Origin: Mycobacterium nebraskense
GTDB lineage: Bacteria > Actinomycetota > Actinomycetes > Mycobacteriales > Mycobacteriaceae
Direction of reading: 5' to 3'
DNA length: 64,000 bases
Assembly: GCF_002102255.1 (NCBI RefSeq)
Contig: NZ_LQPH01000138.1
Location: forward strand, 82,551 to 146,550
Shown here piece after piece: positions 1 to 8,656 of this stretch (positions are counted from its first letter, which is position 1; the number at the start of each line of letters is the position of its first letter). A program made the translations under genes and the position numbers. Under the pieces are notes generated by a model. That model searched no databases. It had not been told where the DNA came from and worked only from the letters and a program-made list of their open reading frames with translations.

Positions 1-1
1 C

Positions 2-2995
2 GACGCTGAGGGCGAAGACGGGCGCCCGGCACCCCTGCTGAGGGTGCGCGGCAAATTCTTCGCCCATGCCGACCAGCTTTCGATCCACCGTGCCTACCGG
101 TATGCGCGCGCGATGGCACGGTGGTCACCGACCAGCCGTAGTGAGATCGCCGATTCGGCCGGCGGCGCAGCCGAGTTGCTGCGCGGGCTGGGCATCATCG
201 ATCCCCGCGAACTGGACGTCGATCGGTTGTGGGCCGAGCGGCGCGGCCGCGGCGACGAGCGGTGGTGTGAAATCCCGGTCGGCGCGAAGCCCACCGGCGA
301 GTTGCAGAACATCATCATCCGTGCGAAAGACTTCGGCGGCTTCGGGTTTCACTCCGTCGTCATCGGTACCAGTGGCTCGGGCAAGTCGGAGTTCTTCCTG
401 TCGCTGGTCTACGGCATCGCGTTGACGCACTCACCGGAGACGTTCAACGTCATCTTCGTCGACATGAAGTTCGAATCGGCGGCCCAGGACATTCTTGGCC
501 TCCCGCACGTGGTGGCCGCCCTGTCGAACCTCGGCAAGGACGAGCGACATCTGGCCGAACGGATGCGCCGTGTCATCGACGGCGAGATCAAGCAGCGCTA
601 CGAGCTGTTCACCTCGGTGGGTGCGCGTGACGCCAACGACTACGAAGAGATCCGGCTCGCCGGACGAGACCTACCGCCGGTGCCGGTCCTGCTCGTCATT
701 GTCGACGAGTATCTGGAACTCTTTGCCAATCACGAGAAGTGGATCAATCTGATCATCCACATCGGGCAGGAGGGCCGCGGCGCCAACGTCTTCTTCATGT
801 TGGGCGGGCAGCGGCTGGACCTGTCGTCGCTGCAGAAGGTCAAGTCCAACATCGCGTTCCGGGTAGCGCTGCGCGCGGAGTCCGGTGACGACAGCCGTGA
901 GGTGATCGGGTCGGACGCGGCCTACCACCTGCCGTCGAAAGAGAACGGGTTCGCCCTGCTGAAGGTGGGGCCGCGCGACCTCGAGCCATTCCGCTGCTTC
1001 TACCTCTCGGCTCCCTTCGTGGTGCCCAAAGGCAAGGAAGTCGCGACCACCGTCGACATGACCCTGACCAAGCCGCGGCTCTACAACTGGCAGTACCAAC
1101 CACTGGAGGCGGCTGACGCCGCGGCGCTGGAGGCCGCCGCCGCCGTCGACACCGAGCCGGACGAATTCCTTTACCACGATGACGGTTTCAAGCGGAAGAA
1201 GATCGTCGACGTCCTGCGAGAGTCGTTGCAGCACGTTCCGCACCGGTCGCCGCGCCGGCCGTGGCTCGAGCCGCTTGAGGACCCGGAGCCCGTCGACGTT
1301 CTGGTGTCGGCCTACCGCGGCAAGCCGTGGCATGTGGACTACGGCCAGAACGGGGGGCTGATGTTCCCGGTGGGCGTCATGGACATCCCCGAGGAGTCCA
1401 AGCAGATCGTGCATGCGATCGATGCGCTGCGGAGCAACGTCATCGTGGTGGGCGCCAAGCAGCGCGGCAAGACGACCACCCTGATGACGCTGATGTGTTC
1501 GGCGGCAACGATGTACAGCCCGGCGCGGGTGACGTTCTTCTGCATCGGCGGGGCGACCCTGGCCCAGGTGGCGTCGCTGCCGCACGTCACCGACATCGTG
1601 TCGCCGAAGGACGCCGAAGGCATCGAGCGGATCTTGAGCAGCATGGACGCCTTGATCGACGCGCGCGAGGACTCGTTCCGCCGGCTGAAGATCGACCTCG
1701 ACGGCTTCCGCGAGCGGCGGTTCGCAGCGGGCAGCGACGGGCTGGGCGGCACCGACCCCAACGATCCCTTCGGCGATGTGTTCGTGGTGGTGGACGACTA
1801 CGACGACGTGTACTCGAAAGACACCGTCTTGGGGGATCGCATCATCTCGTTGAGCAGCCGCGGCCCCGAGTACGGGGTGCATGTGATGTGCAGCGCCGGC
1901 GGGTGGATCCACGGGCAGCGGCAGAGCCTGCTGCAAAACGCCACGGCGCGAATCCAATTGCGACTGGCCGACCCGAGCGAAAGCCAGATGGGGCACTCAT
2001 CGCTCGAGTCGCGTGACGCCGCGCGGCGCACGCTGAGCCGGCCGGGCTTTGGTCTGACGGACAGCCTGCACGAGCTGCGGGTCGGCATCCCGGCGCTGGC
2101 CGACCCCGCCACCGGCACGCTGGTGAGCATCGTCGACGTCGGCGCGCAGATCGCCGATGTCGCGGGAGTGACGAAACACGCGACGTTGCAGCGGCTTCCG
2201 CAGCGGGTCGAATTGCGGGCAATTCTGGAGTACGACGCCGCGCATCCGAGCGGCGACGATCTGTCGATCGCGTTCGCGATTGGCGAGCGTCACGAGCTCG
2301 GTCCGGTCCCGCTGAAGCTCCGGGAAAGCCCGGGCTTGATGATCCTGGGCCGGCAGGGCTGCGGCAAGACGCTGTCGCTCGTTTCCATCGGCGAGGCGAT
2401 GATGAGCCGGTTCGGGCCCGAGGAGGCGCAGCTGACGCTCATCGACCCGAAAACGGCTCCGCACGGTCTGCGGGATCTGACCGGCCCGGGCTATGTGCGC
2501 GCGTATGCCTATGACCAGGACGAGATCGATGAGGTGATCACCGAACTCGCGCAACAGGTCCTGCTGCCCCGACTGCCCCCCAAGGGCTTGAGCCAGGAGG
2601 AGCTGCGCGCGCTCAAGCCGTGGGAAGGCGCCCGGCACTTCGTGCTCATCGACGACGTCCAAGACCTGCGCCCGGACCAGAGCTACCCGCCCAAACCCCC
2701 GGTGGGGGCGGCACTGTGGAAGCTGATGGAACGCGCCCGGCAGATCGGCCTGCACGTGTTCACCACCCGCAACAGCGCGAACTGGGCGACGCTGCAGATG
2801 GATCCGTGGATGCGGTTCCAGAACTCGGCGAAGGTGGCACAGCTGTACATGGACAACGATCCGCAAAACCGGATCAACCGTTCGGTCCGCGCCCAAGCGC
2901 TGCCGCCGGGGCGTGGCCTGATGGTGAGCGTCGACGGTGACGTCGAAGGCGTGCTGGTCGGGATGCCGTCTACGGCCGCCATCCCGCAGCGGTAG
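2..2995 (+). CDS. eccC: Type VII secretion FtsK/SpoIIIE-type ATPase EccC (5'-truncated by window edge)
   Basis: The frame is open from base 2, so the gene begins outside the window and the GTG at 44 is not its start. The visible part (about 998 residues) carries three FtsK/SpoIIIE ATPase domains. Counting from the codon at 44: Walker A GTSGSGKS at 108-115 with Walker B LLVIVDEYLEL near 216; degenerate Walker A GAKQRGKTTT near 470 with VFVVVDDYDDV near 580; Walker A GRQGCGKT near 769 with HFVLIDDVQDL near 865. Three ATPase domains on one chain are typical of single-chain mycobacterial EccC, the cytoplasmic motor of an ESX secretion system. The missing N-terminus would hold the two membrane helices. 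Which ESX locus it belongs to cannot be decided; its 3' end overlaps a convergent mmpL gene by 26 nt instead of leading into PE/PPE/esx genes. Confidence 0.93.
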   Translation, partial: DAEGEDGRPAPLLRVRGKFFAHADQLSIHRAYRYARAMARWSPTSRSEIADSAGGAAELLRGLGIIDPRELDVDRLWAERRGRGDERWCEIPVGAKPTGELQNIIIRAKDFGGFGFHSVVIGTSGSGKSEFFLSLVYGIALTHSPETFNVIFVDMKFESAAQDILGLPHVVAALSNLGKDERHLAERMRRVIDGEIKQRYELFTSVGARDANDYEEIRLAGRDLPPVPVLLVIVDEYLELFANHEKWINLIIHIGQEGRGANVFFMLGGQRLDLSSLQKVKSNIAFRVALRAESGDDSREVIGSDAAYHLPSKENGFALLKVGPRDLEPFRCFYLSAPFVVPKGKEVATTVDMTLTKPRLYNWQYQPLEAADAAALEAAAAVDTEPDEFLYHDDGFKRKKIVDVLRESLQHVPHRSPRRPWLEPLEDPEPVDVLVSAYRGKPWHVDYGQNGGLMFPVGVMDIPEESKQIVHAIDALRSNVIVVGAKQRGKTTTLMTLMCSAATMYSPARVTFFCIGGATLAQVASLPHVTDIVSPKDAEGIERILSSMDALIDAREDSFRRLKIDLDGFRERRFAAGSDGLGGTDPNDPFGDVFVVVDDYDDVYSKDTVLGDRIISLSSRGPEYGVHVMCSAGGWIHGQRQSLLQNATARIQLRLADPSESQMGHSSLESRDAARRTLSRPGFGLTDSLHELRVGIPALADPATGTLVSIVDVGAQIADVAGVTKHATLQRLPQRVELRAILEYDAAHPSGDDLSIAFAIGERHELGPVPLKLRESPGLMILGRQGCGKTLSLVSIGEAMMSRFGPEEAQLTLIDPKTAPHGLRDLTGPGYVRAYAYDQDEIDEVITELAQQVLLPRLPPKGLSQEELRALKPWEGARHFVLIDDVQDLRPDQSYPPKPPVGAALWKLMERARQIGLHVFTTRNSANWATLQMDPWMRFQNSAKVAQLYMDNDPQNRINRSVRAQALPPGRGLMVSVDGDVEGVLVGMPSTAAIPQR

Positions 2996-5864
2996 CAACC
3001 GGAACCGGCTGCGGCTCGGGCGTTTCCACGGCAACGCTGGCCCGGCGGGGTATTGTGCGCGGCCACCAGAACCAGCGGCCCAGCAGCGCCACGATGGACG
3101 GCACGATGAACGCCCGCACCACCAGGGTGTCCACCAAAAGCCCCACCGCGATGGTCGTCCCGATCTGGGCGATGCTGAGCACGCTGCTGCTCAGCAACGC
3201 CAGCATGGTGAGCCCGAAGACGATGCCCGCAACGGTGACCACTCCGCCGGTGCCGCCGAAGGCGCGAATGATGCCGGTCTTAAGTCCCGCTGCCGCTTCT
3301 TGTTTGATCCGCAACGCCAGCAGCAGGTTGTAGTCCGCGCCGACGGCGATCAGCGCGATGAACGCGATCAGGGCGACCGCCCAGTGCAGATCCTGGTGAA
3401 GCAGGTGCTGCCAGATCAGCACGCTGGCACCGACAGCCGACGCGTACGAGGTGACGACGGTCCCGACGACGACCAGCCCCGCGACCGGGCTGCGCAGCAT
3501 CGCCGTCACGATCAGAAAGATGAGGACCAACGCGGCGCCCACGAGCAGCTTGGTGTCGCCGGCGACGAACCGCTGTAGATCGGCGGTCACCGGGCCGACG
3601 CCGGCAAGGTCGACCTCCGTGGGGGTCAGGGTGCCTTCCTTGGTGGCCTCCTTGATGGCGGCGCGGACCTGGTCTGCCCGCTTGGCCCCGTCGCCACCCC
3701 ACTCCGAACCATCGCCGTACACCAGCAGGTAAGCGGCACGGCCATTCTCGGAGATCAGGTGACCCAACGCGGCGGTGTACCGCGGATCGGCCAAGGCCCG
3801 CTGCGGCAGGTAGAAGTCCGCCGCCGCGCTGCCCTGAAATTGTGTCGCGATCTCGTTCAGGTAGTCGGTCAACTGATGCATCTGGGGTCCGAGCGTATCG
3901 GTCAGACCCAGTAGGTCTTGGGTGGCTGAACGAGCTTGCCCCAGCGCGTCTTTCATCGACGTCACGCTCTGCGGCAGACCGGACATCGCGGTGGCGGCCG
4001 TGCTCGAGCCGCTGGTGAGTTTCGCGGCGCCGGCGTTAAGCCGCGTCGACGTCTGCACCAGGCTATCGACCGGCTGCAGCACTCGGTCGACCGTCGAGCA
4101 GATCGGATTGGCGGCGCAGTCAGGGGTTCGCCCGACGAAGTCCCGTAACGGATCGAGGTAACCCGACACCGTCGTGACGTTTCGCTGCAGGCCGTCCATA
4201 CCGGCGCGCATGTCCTCGGCGGCACCGGACATGTCGGCCAACCCCGCACTGCCGCCTCGCAACCCATTCCCGAGGCCGTCCACCGCGAGCTGGGTCTGCG
4301 CCAGCGCGCTGTCCAGCTCGGAGACTCGCTTGAGGCGTTGGGTCAGCGAATCCATGGTGTCCCCGAACTGACGGCCGAGCACGCCGGCCTGATAGCTCAA
4401 CGTCGCCTGTTCGGGGACCTTACCGTCGGGACGGCTCGCGGACTGGACCGCGCGCACACCCGGTACGGCCATGACGCGGCGCGTGATCCGCTCGATGGCT
4501 ATCAGGCCGGCCGGGTTGCGCAGGTCATGGTCGGCCTGGATCGCGATGACATCAGGCAACAAAGAATTGGCCGCAAAATGCCGGTCGGCGCTGACGTAGC
4601 CGCGGTTGGAGTCGGTGGACGATGGCGTGGCGGCGGGTTCGTTGAAGCCGACCCGCATGCCGGCCAGCGGCAGCGCGACCAGCAGGGTCAACCCGCCGGC
4701 GGTGACCAGGACCGGCCCGGGCCAGCGCGCCACCGTCGTTCCGACGCGACGCCAGCGCCGCGCCGTCCTCGACGGCCGCGGTTCGAGGTACCCGCGGCGT
4801 ATCGCGAGGCTCATGAGCGCTGGCGTCAGGGTCAGCGCGGCAACCATGGTCGCCAGAATGCCGATGGCGCACGGCAACCCGGCGCTTCGGAAGGAACCCA
4901 CCTGGGCGAACACGAGGCACGCGAGTGCCACCGAAACGGTCAGCGCCGATCCGATCACGACGGGCGCGATGGAACGGTAAGCCTCCGCCAGCGCTTGGGC
5001 CGGTGTGACGCCGCGGCGGCGGCCCTCGTGGTAGCGGCCGACCAGGAAGATCGCGTAGTCGGTGCCGGCACCCAGCGTCATGGCCGCCATCAACGCAACC
5101 GAAAACAGCGACACCTCAACCACATTGGACTGCCCGAGGGCGGCGACGACCGCACGGGCCAGCGCAAGCGCGAGTCCCACCGAGATTAGTGGAATCGCGG
5201 CCGCGATCGGCGATCGGTACACCGCCAGCAGCAGAAGCAGGATGAGACCGATGGTGGCGGCGGTGATTCCGAGCATCTGTCGATCGATCGCGGAGAATTC
5301 GTCGACGATCGTGGCGCCGGGCCCGGTGACATGGACTTCCAGGCCGGCCGGCGGCGCCAGTCTAGCGACGGTGGCGCGGACAGCGTTCACCGAATCGCGC
5401 GCCTGCGCGGTGCCGAGCATGCCGGCGAGCCGCACCATGACGCTGACGGCTCGCCCGTCCGAACTCTGCGCGCCGGCGGCCGTGGCGGGCTGCGACCACA
5501 GGTCGGTCACCGCGTACACGTGACGCCGATCGGAACCCAGCGCCGTCGTCATCGCGTCGTAGAACTGGCGGTCGCGTGGAGTCAGCTTCTGATTGCGTTC
5601 GAGCACAACGTAAACGAAGTTGTTGCTCGGGGTCTGATCGAACAACTGGGCGGCCCGCGAGGCGGCGACAGCGCTCGGCGCGTCGGTGGGCATGAAGGAC
5701 CGGGCGTGTGAATCGACGACTCGCTCCAGTTGCGGGACCGCAAGGTTCGCGGCCGCCGCCGCCAGGACCCACAACCCGACGATCAGGACCGCGGAGCGAC
5801 CCGTGACCCGCGTCAGTATTCCCTTTCCGTCATGCAACGGTCTGCCGATCACCGGTCGGTCCAC
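2970..5864 (-). CDS. MmpL-family RND transporter
   Basis: Inner-membrane RND exporter of the MmpL family, which moves lipids or siderophores out of mycobacteria. With the GTG at 5864 as start it is 964 residues, the usual MmpL length. The in-frame extension up to 6128 is Cys/Trp/Pro-rich and is out of frame with the real upstream gene, so I reject it. A second GTG at 5852 is also possible. A first transmembrane helix follows the start (SAVLIVGLWVLAAAAANLAV), then a large periplasmic loop. Two membrane blocks each contain the conserved Asp-Tyr pair of the family (GAGTDYAIFLVGRY and AVGADYNLLLALR), thought to carry protons. The second periplasmic loop is Asp/Ser/Leu-rich. No MmpS partner is adjacent. 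It overlaps the upstream small ORF by 35 nt. Confidence 0.9.
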   Translation of the reverse strand: MDRPVIGRPLHDGKGILTRVTGRSAVLIVGLWVLAAAAANLAVPQLERVVDSHARSFMPTDAPSAVAASRAAQLFDQTPSNNFVYVVLERNQKLTPRDRQFYDAMTTALGSDRRHVYAVTDLWSQPATAAGAQSSDGRAVSVMVRLAGMLGTAQARDSVNAVRATVARLAPPAGLEVHVTGPGATIVDEFSAIDRQMLGITAATIGLILLLLLAVYRSPIAAAIPLISVGLALALARAVVAALGQSNVVEVSLFSVALMAAMTLGAGTDYAIFLVGRYHEGRRRGVTPAQALAEAYRSIAPVVIGSALTVSVALACLVFAQVGSFRSAGLPCAIGILATMVAALTLTPALMSLAIRRGYLEPRPSRTARRWRRVGTTVARWPGPVLVTAGGLTLLVALPLAGMRVGFNEPAATPSSTDSNRGYVSADRHFAANSLLPDVIAIQADHDLRNPAGLIAIERITRRVMAVPGVRAVQSASRPDGKVPEQATLSYQAGVLGRQFGDTMDSLTQRLKRVSELDSALAQTQLAVDGLGNGLRGGSAGLADMSGAAEDMRAGMDGLQRNVTTVSGYLDPLRDFVGRTPDCAANPICSTVDRVLQPVDSLVQTSTRLNAGAAKLTSGSSTAATAMSGLPQSVTSMKDALGQARSATQDLLGLTDTLGPQMHQLTDYLNEIATQFQGSAAADFYLPQRALADPRYTAALGHLISENGRAAYLLVYGDGSEWGGDGAKRADQVRAAIKEATKEGTLTPTEVDLAGVGPVTADLQRFVAGDTKLLVGAALVLIFLIVTAMLRSPVAGLVVVGTVVTSYASAVGASVLIWQHLLHQDLHWAVALIAFIALIAVGADYNLLLALRIKQEAAAGLKTGIIRAFGGTGGVVTVAGIVFGLTMLALLSSSVLSIAQIGTTIAVGLLVDTLVVRAFIVPSIVALLGRWFWWPRTIPRRASVAVETPEPQPVPVATAAGWRP

Positions 5865-6210
5865 CGAAGAGGCCCACGGCGACGTACTCGCCCCGGCACA
5901 GGGAGCGCACCCGCAGGGATCGCCGGGAGCCCATCCTGACCAAGGCGTGCAGGCCAGGCTCGGCGTCCTCGAGATCGGCTCGCACGTCTTCGGCCGACAA
6001 CCCCTCATGGGCCGCCTGATCCAGCTTGGCCACCAGCATGGTGATCCAGCGCTGTCCCAACGAAAGCAGCAGGCCCTCCTCGTCGCCGAACAGCCGAGGC
6101 ACCTCGGGTGAGTTGGCGACCAATGCAAGTGCCGCCTCAGGGTCGGTGTCGGCGGCTTTGATCACGTCGGCCATGAAGGCCATCCGGTCGTGCAGCAGTG
6201 TCCATGTCAT
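5830..6210 (-). CDS. Conserved hypothetical protein, 126 aa, upstream of mmpL
   Basis: Acidic, mostly helical 126-residue soluble protein beginning MTWTLLHDRMAFMADVIKAA. It has a patch of Asp/Glu/Ala residues and no signal peptide or membrane helix. Its end overlaps the mmpL GTG start by 35 nt in another frame, so the two are probably cotranscribed and translationally coupled. The frame shows normal mycobacterial third-position GC and the protein composition is natural, unlike the mmpL-frame reading of the same bases. I do not recognise a named domain; function unknown. Confidence 0.75.
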   Translation of the reverse strand: MTWTLLHDRMAFMADVIKAADTDPEAALALVANSPEVPRLFGDEEGLLLSLGQRWITMLVAKLDQAAHEGLSAEDVRADLEDAEPGLHALVRMGSRRSLRVRSLCRGEYVAVGLFGGPTGDRQTVA

Positions 6211-6331
6211 GACTCGACGCTAGGAAATCGGCCGGCTGGTGCGCGTCGTGCCGAAGTGCAGTCTTTGCCTCCTACCACGGGCGGAGGCACTTGCCGCCCA
6301 CGGCACGATGTGAGCGGGTGGCGCGCTCTTT

Positions 6332-6337
6332 TAGGAT
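6332..6337 (+). promoter_or_regulatory. Possible -10 hexamer for a leaderless sensor-kinase transcript
   Basis: TAGGAT ends six bases before the ATG at 6344, the spacing expected if transcription begins at the start codon, as is common in mycobacteria. No good -35 is seen 17 bases further up. No convincing Shine-Dalgarno precedes the ATG. Confidence 0.35.
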
Positions 6338-6343
6338 TGGACA

Positions 6344-7561
6344 ATGTTGCGTGCTGCAACGAGATACTTGCGCGAACAGTTTCGCCGGCGAGGCGAACTG
6401 ATTCCCGTCGGTCTCACCTGGGCGTCGCTTCTCGCCGTCGATGTCAGCCATGTCGGCGGCGGGGTGATCGCGATCCTGCAGCGCCCCTCCGCCGACCTGC
6501 CCGTCGGGCTGGCCGCGTTCGCGGTGTCCATCGCGCCGACGCTGGTGTTCTTCTTCCTGAACACGAAGCTCAGCCCGGTGTTGATGTGGGCGACCTGGTC
6601 GACGGCCACCGCCATGATGCTCTTCGGCACGTCGACCCCCATTCACGCCGATTTCGCCCCGGCGCTGCTGGTGCTGATGGTGTTGTCCATTGCGACGTTG
6701 AGCTCCATCGCGGGCGGATTCCTGGCCGCCACGTCGGCGGCCGCGCTGCTGCTGGCCGCCTCCGCACTGCACCGGCTCGACGCGGTAGTGCTGTACCTGG
6801 CTTTCGTCGGGGCGGGGTGGCTGCTCGGTTACGTGATGCGCACCCAACGGCTGCTGCTGGCCGAACAGATTGAGGCGCAGAAGATGTTGGCGGAGCACGC
6901 GGCCGCCGATGAGCGGCGTCGCATCGCCCGCGAGGTGCACGACGTCATCGCCCACTCGCTGAGCATCACCTTGCTGCACGTGACTGGCGCCCGTCGGGGA
7001 CTGCAGCAGGATCGCGATGTCGATGACGCGGTCGAGGCGCTCGAACAGGCCGAGCGCCTCGGCCGGCAGGCGATGGCCGACATCCGGCGCACCGTAGGAC
7101 TCCTGGACAGCTCGCCGACAAAATCCGCACAGACCACGCCCGAACCCGGCATCGACGACGTCGGCGTCCTCGTCGCGGATTTTCAGCGTGCCGGCCTGGA
7201 CGTCACGCTGCGCATCGACGGAGCCACCGGACGCGCCTCGGCGGCGGTCGGCCTCGCGCTGTTCCGCATCACCCAGGAATCGTTGACCAACATCGCCAAA
7301 CACGCGCCCGACTCGAAATCGACAGTGGCACTGAATGTCTCGGCGTCGTCGGCGAGCCTCACGGTCGACAATCGGTTACCGGTGGCGATCGCCGCTCCGC
7401 ATTCCGCTGAAGGGCGCGGGTTGCGCGGCATGCGCCAGCGCGTCGAGCTGCTGGGCGGGGCCATCGACGCTGGCCCGACCGACGACGGATGGTCGGTGCG
7501 TGCCGACATACCGCTGCACGAAGGTGACACCGGCTGGCGCCCGTGGTGGTGCAAGTTGTGA
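6344..7561 (+). CDS. Two-component sensor histidine kinase (HisKA_3/NarL type)
   Basis: 405-residue membrane sensor kinase. The N-terminal half (about residues 20-165) has several hydrophobic helices and no large extracytoplasmic loop, so it may sense a signal in or at the membrane. The dimerisation and phosphoacceptor helix reads DERRRIAREVHDVIAHSLS, with His199 as the predicted phosphorylated residue. A HATPase_c domain follows, with an N-box-like segment (ITQESLTNIAKHA) and a glycine-rich GRGLRGMRQR motif. It overlaps the response regulator gene by 19 nt, which fixes the pair as one system. Signal and targets are unknown; no obvious target gene lies next door. Confidence 0.9.
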   Translation: MLRAATRYLREQFRRRGELIPVGLTWASLLAVDVSHVGGGVIAILQRPSADLPVGLAAFAVSIAPTLVFFFLNTKLSPVLMWATWSTATAMMLFGTSTPIHADFAPALLVLMVLSIATLSSIAGGFLAATSAAALLLAASALHRLDAVVLYLAFVGAGWLLGYVMRTQRLLLAEQIEAQKMLAEHAAADERRRIAREVHDVIAHSLSITLLHVTGARRGLQQDRDVDDAVEALEQAERLGRQAMADIRRTVGLLDSSPTKSAQTTPEPGIDDVGVLVADFQRAGLDVTLRIDGATGRASAAVGLALFRITQESLTNIAKHAPDSKSTVALNVSASSASLTVDNRLPVAIAAPHSAEGRGLRGMRQRVELLGGAIDAGPTDDGWSVRADIPLHEGDTGWRPWWCKL

Positions 7562-8223
7562 TCCCACACAGCCTGGAGACCCCCGAGATCACCGTCCTGC
7601 TCGTCGACGACCAGGAGCTGGTGCGCTCGGGGCTGCGCCGGATCTTGCGCCGCAAGGACGGCTTCGCCGTCGTCGCGGAATGCTCCGACGGTGACGAGGT
7701 GCCCGCAGCGGTGGCCGAGCACCGGCCCGACGTCATCGTGATGGATCTGCGCATGCGCCGAGTCGACGGCATCGAGGCGACGCGCAGGCTCCGGGGGACG
7801 CCGCCGGTGCTCGCACTGACCACATTCAACGAGGACGAGCTGCTGTCCGAGGCGCTGCGCGCCGGGGCTGCCGGCTTCGTGCTCAAGGACTCCTCCGCCG
7901 AGGAACTGATTCGTGCCGTGCGGGCGGTCGCCAGGGGTGACAGCTACCTGGATCCCGCGGTCACCGCGCGCGTGCTGACCACCTACCGCAAAGCCGCTCC
8001 CGGTCCTCGCGGCACCGCGATCGCCGAGTTGACCACCCGCGAGCTCGACGTGTTGACATTGATCGGCGGGGGCCTTTCCAACGCCGAGATCGCCGACGAA
8101 CTCTGCATTTCCGGCGTCACGGTCAAGAGCCATATCGGCCGGATCTTCGGAAAACTGGACCTGCGGGACCGCGCGGCGGCGATCGTGTACGCCTACGACA
8201 ACGGCATCGTCGTCCCGCGCTGA
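7543..8223 (+). CDS. LuxR/NarL-family response regulator
   Basis: 226-residue partner of the upstream kinase, starting at a GTG inside the kinase 3' end. The receiver domain has the acidic pair Asp22-Asp23, the predicted phosphorylated Asp68 (VIVMDLR), Thr93/94 and Lys115 (FVLKD). The C-terminal LuxR helix-turn-helix starts around ELTTRELDVLTLIGGG and continues through GLSNAEIADELCISGVTVKS. It is expected to bind DNA as a dimer once phosphorylated. The small membrane-protein gene just downstream is convergent, so it is not an obvious co-operonic target. Confidence 0.92.
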   Translation: MVVQVVIPHSLETPEITVLLVDDQELVRSGLRRILRRKDGFAVVAECSDGDEVPAAVAEHRPDVIVMDLRMRRVDGIEATRRLRGTPPVLALTTFNEDELLSEALRAGAAGFVLKDSSAEELIRAVRAVARGDSYLDPAVTARVLTTYRKAAPGPRGTAIAELTTRELDVLTLIGGGLSNAEIADELCISGVTVKSHIGRIFGKLDLRDRAAAIVYAYDNGIVVPR

Positions 8224-8226
8224 GGG

Positions 8227-8604
8227 TTAAAGAGGCGCGCCCTGCTCCGCGAGGTTGAGCAAGAGGTAAGCCATGCACATCAGGAAGTTCAACACCACCA
8301 GGACCAGCCCGGCGAACATCAGTGAGCGGGTGCCCTGTCGCTTCAGCCGCTTGTACCGCGCGATGCGCGTTTCACGGTCGAACTGCAGCGCGATCAATGC
8401 GAAATTCACATCCGTCACTTCATGAGCCGCAAGGGGCGCCCCCGCCAGCATCTCCCGCAGGCGCTCCGGCGCCGTGCGGACGCCGACCCGCGCGAAGTTC
8501 TGGCACATTCGCCGCGCGCGTCTTCGCGCGAGTGGTTGATATCGCATCTGTAGCTGATGCGCGAGTTGCCCTCGGTCGTCCCCCCACGGGTTTGACGGGG
8601 TCAT
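8227..8604 (-). CDS. Small single-helix membrane protein, hypothetical
   Basis: 125 residues from the ATG at 8604. An upstream in-frame ATG at 8688 would overlap the neighbouring Rieske gene and add a basic tail of unlikely composition. The N-terminal part is soluble, Arg/Gln-rich and probably helical. A hydrophobic segment near the C-terminus (SLMFAGLVLVVLNFLMCMAY) is a likely membrane anchor. Nothing in it identifies a function. It ends three bases after the convergent response-regulator stop. Confidence 0.6.
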   Translation of the reverse strand: MTPSNPWGDDRGQLAHQLQMRYQPLARRRARRMCQNFARVGVRTAPERLREMLAGAPLAAHEVTDVNFALIALQFDRETRIARYKRLKRQGTRSLMFAGLVLVVLNFLMCMAYLLLNLAEQGAPL

Positions 8605-8656
8605 CACGAGACGGATTCTAAATCGCATCCGACGGATTACGGCGTGTCTACACGAA

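Noticed and set aside
671..1996. 441-codon minus-strand frame opposite eccC
   Set aside because: Shadow of the ATPase gene; no recognisable domain.
5865..6128. N-terminal extension of the mmpL frame
   Set aside because: Cys/Trp/Pro-rich and out of frame with the small ORF that occupies these bases; normal MmpL length is reached from 5864.
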